Positions 35,390 to 43,660 of a stretch of DNA of 64,000 bases are shown in pieces; the first letter of the stretch is position 1; every line of letters begins with the position of its first letter. Below the pieces are notes generated by a model. It did no database searches. It was given only the letters and a program-made list of their open reading frames with translations, and was not told the origin of the DNA. A program made the translations under genes and the position numbers. Location of the stretch: NCBI GenBank assembly GCA_026387895.1, contig JAPLKT010000041.1, forward strand, positions 35,611 to 99,610, in the 5' to 3' direction. Source of the DNA: Gemmatimonadota bacterium. Its GTDB lineage: Bacteria > Gemmatimonadota > Gemmatimonadetes > Gemmatimonadales > Gemmatimonadaceae.

Positions 35390-38361
35390 TGCGGCGCCTC
35401 CTCGGCGTGCTGCTCATGGCGTGCGCGACGATGCTTCCGCAACGGCTCGGCGCGCAGGTCGCCCCCAATCTGCACTGGGAAACGTTTCAGACCACACACT
35501 TCCGCGTGCACTTCGCCACCGGCTTGGAGCCCGTCGCCCGTCGCGCCGCTGGCAGCGCCGAGCGCGCGTGGGGACGGCTTGCCGCCGAGCTGGTAGAGCC
35601 ACGGGGCCCAGTGGAGCTCGTGCTTGCCGATAACGTCGACTACAGCAACGGCTACGCGACACTCTTTCCGAGCAATCGGATTGTCGTGTATGCCCGGCCA
35701 CCGGTGGACGGCACGGCACTCAAGTTCCTCGACGACTGGTTTGACCTCGTGCTCACGCACGAACTCACGCACGTCTTCCATCTCGATCGCTCCGCCGGTT
35801 GGTGGCGCCTGGCGCAGCGCGTGCTCGGCCGGAATCCGCTCCTCTTCCCAGGGATCTACACACCCAGCTGGATGGATGAGGGCATCGCCGTGTACTACGA
35901 GTCGCGACTCACCGGCGCGGGACGCATCCTCGGCTCCGAACATGCGATGATTGTTTCCGCGCACGCACGCGACGGGACGACGCCAGCGCTCAACGCCTGG
36001 TCGGCGAGCACCACGCAGTTCCCGCTGGGCCAAGTGCCGTATGCGTACGGGTCGTTGCTGATGGACTTCGTCGCGCGGACGCAGGGTGCGCCGAAAATGC
36101 GGGCATTTATTGAGACGACGGCCGCGCGGAGCGTTCCGTTCCTGCTGAATTCCAACGCCGCCGAGTCGTTCGGGATTAGCTTCGACAGCGCCTACCGGGC
36201 GTGGACCGATTCCGTGAAGCGGCACGCGACGTCATCGACGCTCCTCGTGCGTCCAACCATGCTCACCGCGCGTGGCTGGGCCGCCGAACGCCTTCGATGG
36301 ACCAGTAATAGCGAGCTCATCTATGCGAGCAACACGGGGCGTGATCTCCCTGCGCTCACTGCGGTCAACGCGTCCACAGGCGCCACCCGCACGATTGCTG
36401 ATCGCACCACCGCGGGCACTACGTCGCCCCTGCGCGACGGGAGTCGCGTGTTCGCGCAGGAGGATCTCACGGATCTCTATACAGTGCGCAGCGATCTCTA
36501 CATCGAGACCGGTGACCTGTCCGCCGAACCCTCGGCGACCGTGTGGACCGCAGGGAAGACGGTCACGACAACGCGCCTGACCACCGGCGCACGCTTGCTA
36601 CAGCCGGATGCTCGTTGCGCGTCGCCAACGGGCGCGTGCGCGCCACGAACCGTCGCGGTGCAACTCACCCCGGGCAGTACGCGGCTCGTGCTCATTGCTG
36701 GCGACTCGATGACCCCACTCACGTCGAGCGCGCTCGATACGATTTGGGCCGAACCGCGCTGGTCGCACGACGGATCAAAGATTGTTGCGGCACGCCGCGT
36801 GCGTGGTGGGATCAGTGATCTGGTCGTCCTCGATGCACGCGGACGCATGATGGGAGCGTTCGCGCGCGCCCGTGGTGTGACCGTTGCGCCAAGTTGGGCG
36901 CCGACCGACGACGCTCTCTATTTCACCAGCGACCGCACCGGGCGCGCGGGCCTGTATCGGCTGGACCTCGCCACCGGGGGCACGGAGCGCATCGCAGAGA
37001 GTCCCACCGGATTGTTCGAGAGCGAAGTGAGCCCTGACGGCGCACGGATTGCGACACTCGAATACCGTGGCGACGGCTACCACGTGGCCACTTTTCCAAG
37101 CGCATCGCCGCGCGTCATCGCCAATAGCACCACCGTCTTCGGCCGCTCGCGCGGTGATTCGGCCATCACCATCAGCGAAACACAGGCGCCCGCCTCGCCC
37201 TATGCCCCGTGGCGCACGCTGCTCCCCACCTACTGGCTCCCGACCGCCACCGCGAGCGACGATCGTCGGACGAGTTGGGGATTCCTGACAAGCGGCACCG
37301 ACGCGATCGGGCGTCATCGGTACGATGCGATGGTTGCCCGCGACTTCGGACGTTCCGAGACTTCCTGGGATCTCTCGTACGCCTACGCCGGATTCGGCAA
37401 CCCAACCCTTGGGCTCTTGAGCAGCGCTGAGTGGGATCACTTTGCGATCGCGGATTCGTCGCATCGTGTCATCGGAACACTCTCGCGTCGCAAACGCTTC
37501 GCCGGCGGGTCGTTCACCGTGATGCGCGCACGATACCGCAGTAATGCGTATCTCGGACTCGGCTTCAATATGGAGTTCCGCGACTTCCAAACGTCCCCGG
37601 TGTCGGTGCTTGCGCAACTCGGCAGCAGCTACGCGCGGAGCTACAGCTATCCCACCGTTTATCTGAATGCCGGGTTCGGGAGTGCTCGGACCACGGCGCT
37701 TGGCATCTCCCCCGAGGACGGGTGGCAGGTCGCGGGCACGGCGCGTCAGCGGTGGCGGAGCGATGCGGCGTCGAGTACCCGCTCGACGAGCGTCGTCAGC
37801 TATGCACAGTTCTTCAAGGCGCTCGACTTCGGCGGTCCCGCGCACGCGGTGTTCGCGGGGCGCGTTGCCGCGGGCTGGGCGGACAACAACGCCGTGAGCG
37901 CGCTCGAAGCCGGCGGTGTGAGTGGGGCGATGCTCTCGGTCATCCCCGGCGTCACGATCGGCGAAGGACGTCGCACGTTCTTCGTGCGAGGCGTCCCCGC
38001 GGCTGCACAGGTGGGGACGAGCGCGCTCGGCGCGAGTGCGGAGCTCCGCATTCCGCTGTCGCAGCCGAACGCGGGGTGGTTGCTCCTTCCGCTCTTTTTA
38101 CAGAAGGTGAATCTCACGCTCTTCACGGATGCCGCGTCGGCGTGGTGTCCCACAGGCACGACGAACACGAGCGTCTGCGGCGGCAAGAGCACGGCGCGCG
38201 ATTGGTTGCAGAGTGCTGGCGCCGAAGTGCAGTTCGACAGCGCCTTCCAGTATGATCTCCCGTACCGGCTCCGTCTCGGTGTGGCAGCGCCGATCGTGAG
38301 CAGTCGATCCACCAGCGGCAATCGTGTCGCTGCCTACTTCTCCGTTGGGGCCTCGTTCTAA
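35386..38361 (+). CDS. Outer-membrane gluzincin-like peptidase with TolB-type propeller and barrel
   Basis: It has 991 residues from ATG 35386. A second ATG three bases on is equally possible. The signal peptide ends in RLGAQ. The N-terminal peptidase-MA-like domain has HELTH (125-129) and Glu165 in WMDEGIAVYYE. A propeller of about five blades follows, with SHDGSKIVAARR, APTDDALYFTSDRTG and SPDGARIATLEY motifs. The C-terminal 300 residues look like an outer-membrane barrel of bacterial surface antigen (Omp85) type, ending LPYRLRLGVAAPI and YFSVGASF. The peptidase would thus be tethered at the outer membrane. It is coupled to the amidase by overlap. Confidence 0.85.
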   Translation: MMRRLLGVLLMACATMLPQRLGAQVAPNLHWETFQTTHFRVHFATGLEPVARRAAGSAERAWGRLAAELVEPRGPVELVLADNVDYSNGYATLFPSNRIVVYARPPVDGTALKFLDDWFDLVLTHELTHVFHLDRSAGWWRLAQRVLGRNPLLFPGIYTPSWMDEGIAVYYESRLTGAGRILGSEHAMIVSAHARDGTTPALNAWSASTTQFPLGQVPYAYGSLLMDFVARTQGAPKMRAFIETTAARSVPFLLNSNAAESFGISFDSAYRAWTDSVKRHATSSTLLVRPTMLTARGWAAERLRWTSNSELIYASNTGRDLPALTAVNASTGATRTIADRTTAGTTSPLRDGSRVFAQEDLTDLYTVRSDLYIETGDLSAEPSATVWTAGKTVTTTRLTTGARLLQPDARCASPTGACAPRTVAVQLTPGSTRLVLIAGDSMTPLTSSALDTIWAEPRWSHDGSKIVAARRVRGGISDLVVLDARGRMMGAFARARGVTVAPSWAPTDDALYFTSDRTGRAGLYRLDLATGGTERIAESPTGLFESEVSPDGARIATLEYRGDGYHVATFPSASPRVIANSTTVFGRSRGDSAITISETQAPASPYAPWRTLLPTYWLPTATASDDRRTSWGFLTSGTDAIGRHRYDAMVARDFGRSETSWDLSYAYAGFGNPTLGLLSSAEWDHFAIADSSHRVIGTLSRRKRFAGGSFTVMRARYRSNAYLGLGFNMEFRDFQTSPVSVLAQLGSSYARSYSYPTVYLNAGFGSARTTALGISPEDGWQVAGTARQRWRSDAASSTRSTSVVSYAQFFKALDFGGPAHAVFAGRVAAGWADNNAVSALEAGGVSGAMLSVIPGVTIGEGRRTFFVRGVPAAAQVGTSALGASAELRIPLSQPNAGWLLLPLFLQKVNLTLFTDAASAWCPTGTTNTSVCGGKSTARDWLQSAGAEVQFDSAFQYDLPYRLRLGVAAPIVSSRSTSGNRVAAYFSVGASF

Positions 38362-38868
38362 ATGTCTCGAGCATCTGATGGTGCAGGACGCGTGTTCATT
38401 CATGAATCCGCCGTGGTGCTCGGCGATGTGGTGCTCGGTGCGGGGGTCAGTATCTGGCCCAACGCCGTCGTGCGTGCGGATTCCGATCGGATTAGTATCG
38501 GCGACGAGAGCAACGTGCAGGATGGTGCGGTGCTGCATTGCGATCCTGGGGTGCCGTGCCGCATCGGTGCGCGCGTGACGGTCGGTCATCGCGCGGTGGT
38601 GCACGGCGCAACGGTCGAGGACGACAGCCTGATTGGCATCGGCGCGATTGTGTTGAACCATGCGGTGGTCGGTGCCGGCTCGATTGTCGGCGCTGGTGCG
38701 GTTGTACCGGAGGGAATGGTGATACCGCCAGGCAGCCTCGCGCTGGGCGTGCCGGCCACGGTACGCCCGATGCGCGACGACCAGCGGGAGCGACTCGCTT
38801 GGGGCTATCAGGGCTACGTACAGATGAAGGAGCGGCATCGCGCTGGGGAGTTTCCGCGCCACCAATGA
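38362..38868 (+). CDS. Gamma-class carbonic anhydrase-like hexapeptide protein
   Basis: It has 168 residues and starts right after the previous stop. Left-handed beta-helix hexapeptide repeats run throughout (VVLGDVVLGAGVSIWPNAVVRAD). The three metal-binding His of the gamma-CA family are present (LHCDPG, VGHRAVVHG). It probably hydrates CO2 in the cytosol, or is a related metal-binding acyl-carrier-type protein such as PaaY/YrdA. Operon position after an envelope peptidase gives no functional hint. The stop is followed by the 9-nt minisatellite. Confidence 0.9.
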   Translation: MSRASDGAGRVFIHESAVVLGDVVLGAGVSIWPNAVVRADSDRISIGDESNVQDGAVLHCDPGVPCRIGARVTVGHRAVVHGATVEDDSLIGIGAIVLNHAVVGAGSIVGAGAVVPEGMVIPPGSLALGVPATVRPMRDDQRERLAWGYQGYVQMKERHRAGEFPRHQ

Positions 38869-38872
38869 AGGC

Positions 38873-38980
38873 GCAGGGCACGCAGGGCACGCAGGGCACG
38901 CAGGGCACGCAGGGCACGCAGGGCACGCAGGGCACGCAGGGCACGCAGGGCACGCAGGGCACGCAGGGCACGCAGGGCGC
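38873..38980. repeat. Intergenic minisatellite, 12 copies of a 9-nt unit
   Basis: GCAGGGCAC occurs eleven times without interruption, then once as GCAGGGCGC. It starts five bases after the carbonic anhydrase gene stop. Each strand is open in some frames (for example CVP repeats on the minus strand), but no start, ribosome site or conserved flank supports a gene. It is most likely a replication-slippage array. Its variant unit also occurs at 5401-5427. Confidence 0.95.
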
Positions 38981-39521
38981 GGGATAGATCAAGGCATCAG
39001 TACGACGTGCTAATTGCTCACGTGCGAGCAAGCAAGTCCCTTCCGCCCTGATTCGCGATCACCTATGATGCGTCCCCGATAAGAATTGCGGAAAGTCGGT
39101 GAAATGCGGTGCGGTGCAGGGTGTGATTTGCAGGGATTTTGTCTCTGGGAGTCGGCGTGCGTTCGGGTGTCGTTAGACTGGCGTCTTTCTGTTCGTAAAT
39201 ACGACAGTTGGAATGATATGTGTTTGTAATGTTCATCCAGCCTCGCGACATCAATCTGTGACGTCGTTTTTGTAAGTTGTTGTTTTATAACGCGTTAGGT
39301 CGTTATGGCGCGGAAACACGAACCCCCGTAGCTTGCTCTCCCGCCACAGAAGTGTTGAAAAACTGGTGGTTTGGTAGGACAAGTTTGGCCGAAGGGTTTT
39401 GGTCTTTGAGAAATAGAAGTCATCTGTTGCCGTCTGCCTTATGCCGCCAACAGTTGCAGTGCATATGCAGCACCTACGTTCATCAGCAGTGATCCAATCA
39501 TCACCTCGGGAGTTCCAGATA
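38981..39521. other. A+T-rich gene-free stretch upstream of nrdJ
   Basis: No supported gene lies here. Counting by hand, G+C is 23 of 60 in 39181-39240 and 25 of 60 in 39241-39300, far below the coding regions around it. A TATAAC at 39286-39291 is a possible -10, but I find no good -35. I see no cobalamin-riboswitch B12 box and no paired NrdR boxes. A long leader RNA, a small RNA or a remnant of foreign DNA are the main options. Confidence 0.6.
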
Positions 39522-42053
39522 ATGCCTTTGCCGGTCACCCCCCCCGCTTCTCCTGCCTCGCTGTCGCAGAATGCTCGTACCGTTCTTGAGAAGCGCTACT
39601 TGGTGAAGGACAAGTCGGGAAAGCCGACTGAGACGCCCGAGGAGATGTTTTGGCGTGTCGCGACTGTGGTTGCTGAGGCGGATCGTCGCTACGGACACAG
39701 CGACGCCGAGATTCAGGCCACGGCGAACACGTTCTATGAATTGATGACCCAGCGCCGGTTCGAGCCGAACTCGCCGACGTTGATGAACGCTGGTCGCCCG
39801 TTGGGGCAGTTGTCGGCGTGCTTTGTGCTGCCGGTTGACGACGCGTTGTCGAATGGGCACGCGGGCATCTATGACACGTTGCGTTCGATGGCGCTCATTC
39901 ATCAGAGCGGCGGCGGCACGGGCTTTTCCTTCAGCCGTATCCGCGCCAAGGGCTCAATGGTGCGTTCGACGACTGGCGTTGCCAGCGGTCCGATCAGCTT
40001 CATGAACCTGTACGACGCCAGCACGGATGCCGTGAAGCAGGGCGGCACGCGTCGTGGCGCGAACATGGGGATCTTGCGCGTTGATCATCCAGACGTTCTG
40101 GATTTCATCGCCTGCAAGGAAGACCTCACGAAGGTTGTGAACTTCAACATCTCGGTTGGCATCACCGACGCCTTCATGAAGGCGCTTGAGGCGGACGCCG
40201 AGTATGACTTGGTCGATCCGGTCAGCAAGAAGGTGACGGGACAGCTCAAGGCGACGGATGTGTGGGACAGAATGATCACCGGTGCGTGGCGCACGGGCGA
40301 GCCGGGCGTGTTCTTCATCGACGAGGCGAACCGCTACAATCCGGTGCCGCACCTTGGCGATTACGAGGCCACCAACCCGTGCGGCGAGCAGCCGCTGCTC
40401 CCGTACGACGTCTGCAACCTTGGTTCGGTCAACGTTGGCTACTACGTCGAGAACGGTGCGATGAACTGGACGGCGTTCGCCGCCGACATTCATCGCAGCA
40501 CGCACTTCCTCGACAACATCATTGACGTCAACAAGTACCCGCTGCCGGAAATCGACGCGCTGTCCAAGCAGATTCGTCGTATCGGCTTGGGCGTCATGGG
40601 CTTTGCCGATGCGCTGATCCGCCTTGGCATTGCGTACGACACGCCGGAAGGGGTGGCGTTCGGCAAGCGCGTGATGGAGTTCCTCGACGTCGAAGGGAAG
40701 AAGGAGAGCGAGCGCTTGGCCAAGCAGCGCGGCGCGTTTCCGGAGTGGAGCCAGAGCATTTTTGGCCCCGACGCGACCTCCGCGCGTGATGCCTCGGGTG
40801 GCCGTGTCCGCCCGATGCAGATGCTGCGCAACTGCAACGTCACAACGGTCGCGCCGACCGGCACCATCTCGATCATCGCGGGGTGCTCGTCGGGTCTCGA
40901 ACCGCTCTTCGCCGTTGCCTTCATGCGCAATCAGGCCGGCGTTATGATGCCGGATGTGAACGAAGATTTCGTCGCGATCGCCAAGTCGGAAGGCTGGTAC
41001 AGCGAAGCGCTCATGGAGCGCATTGCCAAGACGGGCACGGTGGCCCACGCCGAAGTGCCGACCAAGTGGCAGAAGGTGTTTGTCACCGCCAATCTGATCG
41101 CACCGGAATGGCACGTGAAGATGCAGGCGGCCTTCCAGGAACACTGCGACTCGGCTATCTCCAAGACCACAAACTTCGCGCACACCGCCACCAAGGACGA
41201 CGTCCGCAACATCTACACGCTCGCGTGGAAGATGAACTGCAAGGGCGTCACGGTGTATCGCGATGGCTCACGCGATGGCCAGGTGCTCAGCACCGGCGCC
41301 ACCGAGACGGCCAAGGCCGAGCGCAAGGGTGAAGGCGCCGCTGCGCCGAGCGCCGAAGCCAAGCGTGAAATCGCTGAACTCAACGGCCAGATGGCTGAGT
41401 TCCGCTCTGAGAATGATCGTCTCAAGAAGATGCTGTTCGACGCCGAGGCGGAGAACCTTCAGCGCCGTCAGAAGCGTGCGCGCCCGGACACGCCGCTCCG
41501 CTCCACCAGCATCAAAAAGGACACCCCGCTCGGCGTGCTCTTCGCGCACATCACCGAAGACGACAAGGGACAGCCGTTCGAAGTGTTCATCAATCTCGGC
41601 AAGGCGGGCGGTTCCGCTATGGCCGACGCCGAGGCCATGGGCCGCATGATCTCGCTGTCGCTGCGCTCTGGCATCTCGCTCAATGAGATCCATCGCCAGC
41701 TGCGCGGCATCAGTTCCGACAAGGCCGTTGGCCTCGGACCGAACAAGGTGCTGTCGGTGCCGGACGCCATCGGCTTAGCGCTCGAAGACTGGATGCGGAT
41801 GAAGCAGGGCGTGCAGCAGGAGTTGCTCTCGCTCCCGCAGACCACGCAGGCGCAGTCCCCGAGCAGTACCCAGCGTCCGATCGAAGCGGTGGTGCGCACG
41901 AGCAGCGGTGGCCTAGAGCAGGTCGCCATGTTCAACACGGGCGACAACAATGCCGAGTCGTTCATCGGCACCTGCCCGGATTGCGGTTCGCAGCTCGAAT
42001 ACGCGGAAGGATGCGTGAAGTGCCACGTCTGTGGGTTCAGCGAGTGCGGCTGA
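39522..42053 (+). CDS. nrdJ: Adenosylcobalamin-dependent (class II) ribonucleotide reductase
   Basis: It has 843 residues from ATG 39522 with a GGGAG ribosome site about ten bases upstream. A longer frame from 39441 has no site. The core has NSPTLMNAGRPLGQLSACF, TGVASGPISFMNLYD, ATNPCGEQPLLPYDVCNLGSVN and TGTISIIAGCSSGLEP, including the active-site Cys and Glu. It reduces ribonucleotides using coenzyme B12 and needs no oxygen. The C-terminal redox region holds CPDCG and CVKCHVCG pairs. A helical, charged insertion (about 600-650, NGQMAEFRSENDRLKKML) looks like a coiled coil. No class I or III enzyme is seen in the window. Confidence 0.97.
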   Translation: MPLPVTPPASPASLSQNARTVLEKRYLVKDKSGKPTETPEEMFWRVATVVAEADRRYGHSDAEIQATANTFYELMTQRRFEPNSPTLMNAGRPLGQLSACFVLPVDDALSNGHAGIYDTLRSMALIHQSGGGTGFSFSRIRAKGSMVRSTTGVASGPISFMNLYDASTDAVKQGGTRRGANMGILRVDHPDVLDFIACKEDLTKVVNFNISVGITDAFMKALEADAEYDLVDPVSKKVTGQLKATDVWDRMITGAWRTGEPGVFFIDEANRYNPVPHLGDYEATNPCGEQPLLPYDVCNLGSVNVGYYVENGAMNWTAFAADIHRSTHFLDNIIDVNKYPLPEIDALSKQIRRIGLGVMGFADALIRLGIAYDTPEGVAFGKRVMEFLDVEGKKESERLAKQRGAFPEWSQSIFGPDATSARDASGGRVRPMQMLRNCNVTTVAPTGTISIIAGCSSGLEPLFAVAFMRNQAGVMMPDVNEDFVAIAKSEGWYSEALMERIAKTGTVAHAEVPTKWQKVFVTANLIAPEWHVKMQAAFQEHCDSAISKTTNFAHTATKDDVRNIYTLAWKMNCKGVTVYRDGSRDGQVLSTGATETAKAERKGEGAAAPSAEAKREIAELNGQMAEFRSENDRLKKMLFDAEAENLQRRQKRARPDTPLRSTSIKKDTPLGVLFAHITEDDKGQPFEVFINLGKAGGSAMADAEAMGRMISLSLRSGISLNEIHRQLRGISSDKAVGLGPNKVLSVPDAIGLALEDWMRMKQGVQQELLSLPQTTQAQSPSSTQRPIEAVVRTSSGGLEQVAMFNTGDNNAESFIGTCPDCGSQLEYAEGCVKCHVCGFSECG

Positions 42054-42090
42054 GTCGCTTGGGTTGAAGCAGCCCAGTAGCGTACTGCAG

Positions 42091-42122
42091 AAAGCGGATG
42101 TCGCGGATGCGACATCCGCTTT
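42091..42122 (+). terminator. Stem-loop after nrdJ
   Basis: A perfect 14-bp stem (42091-42104 with 42109-42122) with a GGAT loop lies 37 bases after the nrdJ stop. It ends in TTT, so it looks like an intrinsic terminator. Confidence 0.75.
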
Positions 42123-42152
42123 GTGCTTCCCACCGTTCATGAGGACACGCCT

Positions 42153-42686
42153 GTGAGAATCGTCGGCGGCAAGCATGCGGGCCGCGATCTGACGTCGCCC
42201 AAGGATTTTCGCGTGCGGCCGACGGCGGAGCATGTGCGCGCCGGTATCATGGGCATGGTCGGCGAGTTCAAGGACGCGCGCGTGCTGGATTTGTTCGCGG
42301 GGACCGGGGCCCTTGGGCTCGAAGCGATCAGTCGCGGCGCGAAGGCTGCTGATTTCGTGGAGACGCGGCCGTCGTCGCTGCATGCGCTCAAGGCCAATAT
42401 TGGCCTCCTGCGAATGAGCGATCGAACGAGGGTCTTCAAGCGCGATGCATTGCCCTTCGCCGAGAATCTGCCAGCGAACTCCTATGACATTGCGTTCGTA
42501 GATCCGCCGTACGAATCCAAGATGCTCGACCGAGTAATCGCCCGATGGCTTGTGGTGCCCTTCGCGCGGATTTTAGTGGCGGAGCACGCGCGCACACATG
42601 TGCTCCCGAAGGGAAGTCAGGAGCAGACGTTTGATGAGACGGTGGTCACGATCTACCGCGCCGTGCGTCCGACGACCGCTCCCTAG
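42153..42686 (+). CDS. rsmD: 16S rRNA (guanine(966)-N(2))-methyltransferase
   Basis: It has 177 residues from GTG 42153, whose product begins MRIVGGKHAGRDL as RsmD proteins do. An earlier in-frame GTG at 42123 is part of the upstream stem-loop and is less likely. The SAM-binding region LDLFAGTGALGLEAISRGA and the catalytic DPPY in FVDPPYESKM are present. It methylates G966 of 16S rRNA in the assembling small subunit. Confidence 0.92.
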   Translation: MRIVGGKHAGRDLTSPKDFRVRPTAEHVRAGIMGMVGEFKDARVLDLFAGTGALGLEAISRGAKAADFVETRPSSLHALKANIGLLRMSDRTRVFKRDALPFAENLPANSYDIAFVDPPYESKMLDRVIARWLVVPFARILVAEHARTHVLPKGSQEQTFDETVVTIYRAVRPTTAP

Positions 42687-42773
42687 GCTCAACGAAAACG
42701 CGCGATTTCTGAACCCGCCGGAATAAAACGGTGGTGCTTTGTGCCGTGTCTGGTGGCATAGTGCGAGGGTGTG

Positions 42774-42796
42774 ACGGCGCCGACTGCGAGCGCCGT
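42774..42796. terminator. Possible weak stem-loop after rsmD
   Basis: ACGGCGC and GCGCCGT form a 7-bp stem with a nine-base loop in the otherwise empty interval 42687-42848. It is followed by TT only, so the role is uncertain. Confidence 0.3.
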
Positions 42797-42848
42797 TGGT
42801 CTCCACATCGCGGGCCCTTGCCTCTGGAACGCCTTCATGCCGCCATTG

Positions 42849-42888
42849 TTGACAGAAATATGTCATAGTAATATATTGTATGACATAT
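42849..42888 (+). promoter_or_regulatory. Promoter and palindromic operator of the toxin-antitoxin pair
   Basis: TTGACA (42849-42854), a 17-base spacer, and TATATT (42872-42877) give a near-consensus sigma-70-type promoter. Two perfect 10-bp inverted arms (42858-42867 and 42879-42888) flank the -10. The right arm covers the first two bases of the antitoxin ATG. The expected transcript start is about 42884, leaving almost no leader. Binding of the antitoxin-toxin complex here would block both transcription and start-codon access. Confidence 0.8.
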
Positions 42889-43132
42889 GCATCGCCACAC
42901 GACCCTCCGCCTTCCCGACACGCTCATGACGCGCGCGAAAGTGCACGCGCGTGATCACGGAACCACGCTCACGGCCGTCATGGAAGCCGCGCTTGCGGCG
43001 TACTTAGCCGAGCCGAGTGCGGGGCAGGTGCGCGCACGTGTGGCGTTGCCGAGTTTTGGGAGTGGTGGAGTGCGGGAGGGGGTCAATCTTGACAGCACGG
43101 CCGAGTTGCTCGACTTGATGGGGGAGGAATGA
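42887..43132 (+). CDS. VapB-type antitoxin, ribbon-helix-helix
   Basis: It has 81 residues. The N-terminal RTTLRLPDTLMTRAKVHARDHGTTLTAVMEAALAAYL-like pattern (an HTTLRLP strand followed by two helices) fits a ribbon-helix-helix DNA-binding domain. The C-terminal tail (STAELLDLMGEE) would wrap the toxin. No ribosome binding site exists, because the promoter sits directly upstream; the transcript may be leaderless. The four-base overlap with the toxin gene is typical of these pairs. It should repress its own operon through the palindrome. Confidence 0.85.
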   Translation: MHRHTTLRLPDTLMTRAKVHARDHGTTLTAVMEAALAAYLAEPSAGQVRARVALPSFGSGGVREGVNLDSTAELLDLMGEE

Positions 43133-43566
43133 TTCTCCTCGATGTGAACGTGCTGGTGTATGCCTGTCGGCGTGATGTTCCGCAGCACGCGGAATACAAG
43201 CGTTGGTTAACCCGTGTGCTGGTTGGTGGAGAGCCGGTTGGAGTGGCATCGGAGACGCTCGCGTCGGTCGTCCGGATTGTGACCAACCGCAAAGTGTGGC
43301 ACGAGCCGTTGCGGATTGTCGACGCGCTGAACTTCTGCGAGGCGGTGCGCGCCGCGCCTGCGTCGGTTGTCGTGGAGGCTGGCGCTGGGCACTGGGAGTT
43401 GTTTCGTGCGATGTGCCGTGATGGCGATGCCCGAGGCAACTTGGTGGCGGACGCGCGGTTAGCCGCAATCGCCCTAGAGCAGGGGAGTGTGCTGGTTACC
43501 ACGGATCGAGATTTCGCACGGTTCCCGAGGCTCCGGTGGCGGCACCCGCTGGTGGCAGTGGCCTAA
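43129..43566 (+). CDS. VapC-type PIN-domain ribonuclease toxin
   Basis: It has 145 residues. The acidic active-site residues of the PIN fold are Asp5 (LLDVNVLVY), Glu42 (SETLASVV), Asp108 (LVADARLAA) and Asp126 (VTTDRDFARF). It cleaves RNA (often initiator tRNA or rRNA) when free of antitoxin. The TA_VapC group with the TTDRDF motif fits well. A GGGGAGG ribosome site sits just before the ATG, unlike the antitoxin gene. Confidence 0.93.
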   Translation: MILLDVNVLVYACRRDVPQHAEYKRWLTRVLVGGEPVGVASETLASVVRIVTNRKVWHEPLRIVDALNFCEAVRAAPASVVVEAGAGHWELFRAMCRDGDARGNLVADARLAAIALEQGSVLVTTDRDFARFPRLRWRHPLVAVA

Positions 43567-43603
43567 AGAGCGGAGGGCAGGTCACGTACGAGGATCCTGC
43601 GTC

Positions 43604-43632
43604 TTGTGAGGCGTGAGAGCGCTCCCTAACTT
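43604..43632 (+). promoter_or_regulatory. Candidate promoter of the metzincin gene
   Basis: TTGTGA (43604-43609), 17 bases, TAACTT (43627-43632). The ATG is at 43661 with GGAG at 43652-43655. Confidence 0.55.
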
Positions 43633-43660
43633 CTCGCGCACCACCTGACCTGGAGTTCCG

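Noticed and set aside
38873-38980. CRISPR-like array
   Set aside because: The repeats are 9 nt with no spacers, and no cas gene is near.
38492-39031. Minus-strand open frame with CVPCVPC repeats
   Set aside because: It is produced by the 9-nt array, runs antisense into the carbonic anhydrase gene and has no ribosome site or flanking conserved sequence.
39000-39521. Cobalamin riboswitch upstream of the B12-dependent reductase
   Set aside because: I looked for a B12-box-like sequence and the G+C-rich core helices and found none; the stretch is A+T-rich and gives no convincing fold by eye.
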